A DNA stretch of 7,454 nucleotides from the NCBI GenBank assembly GCA_031264715.1, contig JAISDP010000003.1:1-7454 (forward strand), given 5' to 3'. The translations under genes and the position numbers were made by a program. The notes beneath the pieces were generated by a model that worked only from the letters and a program-made list of their open reading frames with translations, searched no databases and was not told the origin of the DNA. The DNA is from Bacteroidales bacterium. GTDB taxonomy: Bacteria; Bacteroidota; Bacteroidia; Bacteroidales; UBA4181. Numbering within the stretch: the stretch's first letter is position 1; each line of letters starts with the position of its first letter. Positions 6,389 through 7,454 of this stretch are shown piece after piece.

Positions 6389-7318
6389 ATGTTACGTTTT
6401 TTAATTGAAAAAGAGTTCAAGCAAATCATCAGGCATCCGTTCATACCCAAGCTGATATTCGTTTTTCCGTGTATGGTGATGCTGGTATTCCCGTGGGCGG
6501 CCACTTTCGAGATTAAGGACGTGAACTTGAGCATCGTGGACAGCGACCACAGTACATACTCCACGCGACTGGCACAGAAGATCGTTTCATCGGGCTATTT
6601 CCGCCTTACCGATGTGTCGGACACCTATTCCGAAGCTTTGCAAAGCATTGAACGCCATGCTTCCGACCTGGTATTGACCATTGGTCAAGGTTTTGAACGC
6701 GACCTCGTACGCGAAGGCTCCGCCAAACTGATGATCGCAGCCAATTCGGTGAACGGAACCAAGAGTGGCATGGGTTCGTCATACCTGTCAGCCATCATCC
6801 GCGATTTTTCCGACGACTTGCGCCGTGAACAGGGGCAGATGCAGGGAACCGGGGTAATTCCCGTGATTCATATAGCGCCGCAATATCGCTTTAACCCGCA
6901 TCTCGACTATAAAGTATACATGGCGCCCGCCCTGATGGTGATCCTGCTCACGCTGCTTTGCGGATTCCTGCCGGCGCTCAGTATCGTCGGCGAAAAGGAA
7001 GCAGGAACCATCGAACAGATGAATGTAACGCCCGTGAGTAAATTCCGGTTTATCCTTGCCAAGCTCATTCCGTGCTGGCTGATCGGTTTTGTAGCGCTTT
7101 CGCTGTCTTTTGGCCTGGCCGCATTGATCTATAACCTGTTTCCGGCCGGCAGCCTGCTCGCCATCTATTGCTTTGCGAGCATCTTTGTACTGGTCGTTTC
7201 CGGTTTCGGGCTGGTAGTATCCAACTATTCGGCTACGATGCAGCAGGCCATGTTTGTCATGATGTTCTTCCTGATTCTTTTTATCTGTAAATCCCGCCCC
7301 ATTGTAACCATATTTTAG
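6389..7318 (+). CDS. ABC-2 type permease 2, C-terminally truncated
   Basis: This is the partner permease, 309 residues. It starts MLRFLIEKEFKQIIRHPF (coupling helix), then has TM1 (about 20-38), a periplasmic domain (about 40-172), TM2 (176-198), the ATPase-contact loop GEKEAGTIEQMNVTPVSK, TM3 (about 226-247) and TM4 (about 253-275). TM5 starts with SATMQQAMFVMMFFLILFI, which aligns with TTQVTAMLVSGMLLMMPVL of permease 1. Residue 299 (bases 7283-7285) is the last family-like residue; CKSRPIVTIF-stop follows. The SG-x-F-x-P-x-x-x-MP motif, the end of TM5 and the last TM segment, about 70 residues, are missing. Neither of the other two forward frames continues the family sequence, so a simple frameshift in this window does not explain it. 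The likely cause is an insertion after about 7285, and the protein is probably non-functional unless a hybrid tail suffices. Confidence 0.85.
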   Translation: MLRFLIEKEFKQIIRHPFIPKLIFVFPCMVMLVFPWAATFEIKDVNLSIVDSDHSTYSTRLAQKIVSSGYFRLTDVSDTYSEALQSIERHASDLVLTIGQGFERDLVREGSAKLMIAANSVNGTKSGMGSSYLSAIIRDFSDDLRREQGQMQGTGVIPVIHIAPQYRFNPHLDYKVYMAPALMVILLTLLCGFLPALSIVGEKEAGTIEQMNVTPVSKFRFILAKLIPCWLIGFVALSLSFGLAALIYNLFPAGSLLAIYCFASIFVLVVSGFGLVVSNYSATMQQAMFVMMFFLILFICKSRPIVTIF

Positions 7319-7409
7319 ACGATTTGTCATAATTGGCTGATAAATAATAAAATATTTTGATAAGTTCTTATTTTTCTCAAATAATAATAGCTATATTTGT
7401 AACCATATT
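7302..7409. repeat. 13-bp direct repeat TTGTAACCATATT (7302-7314 and 7397-7409)
   Basis: The same 13 bases occur twice on the plus strand with starts 95 bp apart. The first copy overlaps the tail codons of the truncated permease; the second overlaps the 3' end of the TATATTTG promoter element. Homology stops on both sides of the 13 bases. Between the copies is AT-rich DNA with a small perfect palindrome ATAAG-TT-CTTAT (7360-7371). The repeat could be a protein-binding site repeated at an element end, or the footprint of a small insertion. Confidence 0.6.
7392..7399 (+). promoter_or_regulatory. -7 promoter element for the right-edge ORF
   Basis: TATATTTG matches the Bacteroidetes -7 consensus TAnnTTTG exactly and lies 24 bp before the ATG at 7424, a suitable distance. 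The -33 region is only T-rich (TTATTTTT around 7368-7375), without a TTTG at 19-21 bp. It indicates that the next ORF is transcribed independently of the efflux operon. Confidence 0.45.
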
Positions 7410-7423
7410 CAAGTGTTACAGTC

Positions 7424-7454
7424 ATGGGGAAAAGGATTATCGAAATAAAGTCGA
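7424..7454 (+). CDS. Start of an unidentified protein, possibly a transposase (partial)
   Basis: An ATG at 7424 opens a frame MGKRIIEIKS that runs to the window edge (10 complete codons). It follows a good -7 element at a suitable distance, and its first codons are Lys/Ile-rich, as in many real N-termini. Its position just inside a sequence that interrupts the permease gene makes a transposase the leading guess, but ten residues cannot establish that. Confidence 0.4.
   Translation, partial: MGKRIIEIKS

Larger units (their letters stand above)
7286..7454 (+). mobile_element. Probable left end of an inserted mobile element (family unknown)
   Basis: Where the permease homology stops, the sequence changes from balanced base composition to strongly AT-rich. 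It then carries a promoter element, an internal direct repeat and the start of a new ORF, the usual layout of an insertion-sequence left end. The exact boundary cannot be fixed because the right end and target duplication are outside the window. Candidate first bases lie between 7286 and 7293 (TGTAAATCCCGCCCC). The visible protein start, MGKRIIEIKS, is too short to assign a transposase family. An alternative is a deletion or rearrangement joining unrelated chromosomal DNA. Confidence 0.45.

Noticed and set aside
7286..7454. Assignment of the right-edge element to a named IS family
   Set aside because: Only one end and ten codons are visible. No terminal inverted repeat or catalytic motif can be checked, so a family name would be a guess.

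Overview
The window looks like a Bacteroidetes (probably Bacteroidales) chromosome segment. Reasons: promoters resemble the Bacteroidetes TTTG / TAnnTTTG consensus, Shine-Dalgarno sites are weak or absent, the membrane-fusion protein is a lipoprotein, and the protein sequences resemble Bacteroidetes members of their families. A genus cannot be named from this sequence.

Layout. Positions 1-130 (minus strand) hold the first 43 codons of a secreted protein that runs off the left edge. A 193-bp divergent intergenic region (131-323) contains a promoter for a TetR-family regulator, a likely promoter for the leftward gene, and an inverted repeat between them that is a good candidate for the TetR operator. 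From 324 onward everything reads rightward as one probable operon: TetR regulator (324-956), TolC-type outer-membrane factor (1043-2314), HlyD/YbhG-type periplasmic adaptor lipoprotein (2460-3365), two separate ABC ATPases (3471-4367 and 4452-5204), and two ABC-2 type permeases (5240-6340 and 6389-7318). The gaps before each ATPase hold different GC-rich hairpins that look like dispersed palindromic repeats.

Function. The set corresponds to the E. coli cecR-ybhG-ybhF-ybhS-ybhR system (TetR regulator, adaptor, double ATPase, two permeases), with its own TolC protein added and the double ATPase YbhF split into two genes. The two ATPases should pair as a heterodimer under the two permeases. The adaptor would link them to the outer-membrane channel to export drugs or other small amphipathic compounds. 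Motifs predict one complete and one degenerate ATP site: ATPase 1 lacks the Q-loop Gln and switch His, and ATPase 2 lacks a normal signature motif.

Right end. The second permease stops being family-like at residue 299 (base 7285), about 70 residues short of its sister. It is followed by AT-rich sequence with its own TATATTTG promoter element, a 13-bp direct repeat and the start of another rightward ORF (7424 to the edge). This looks like the left end of an inserted element that has broken the last gene of the pump. The element's family cannot be identified from the 31 coding bases visible.

No rRNA, tRNA, CRISPR array or complete insertion sequence was seen. The system is a known type of efflux pump. 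The less usual points are the asymmetric ATP sites, the palindromes inside the operon, and the truncation.
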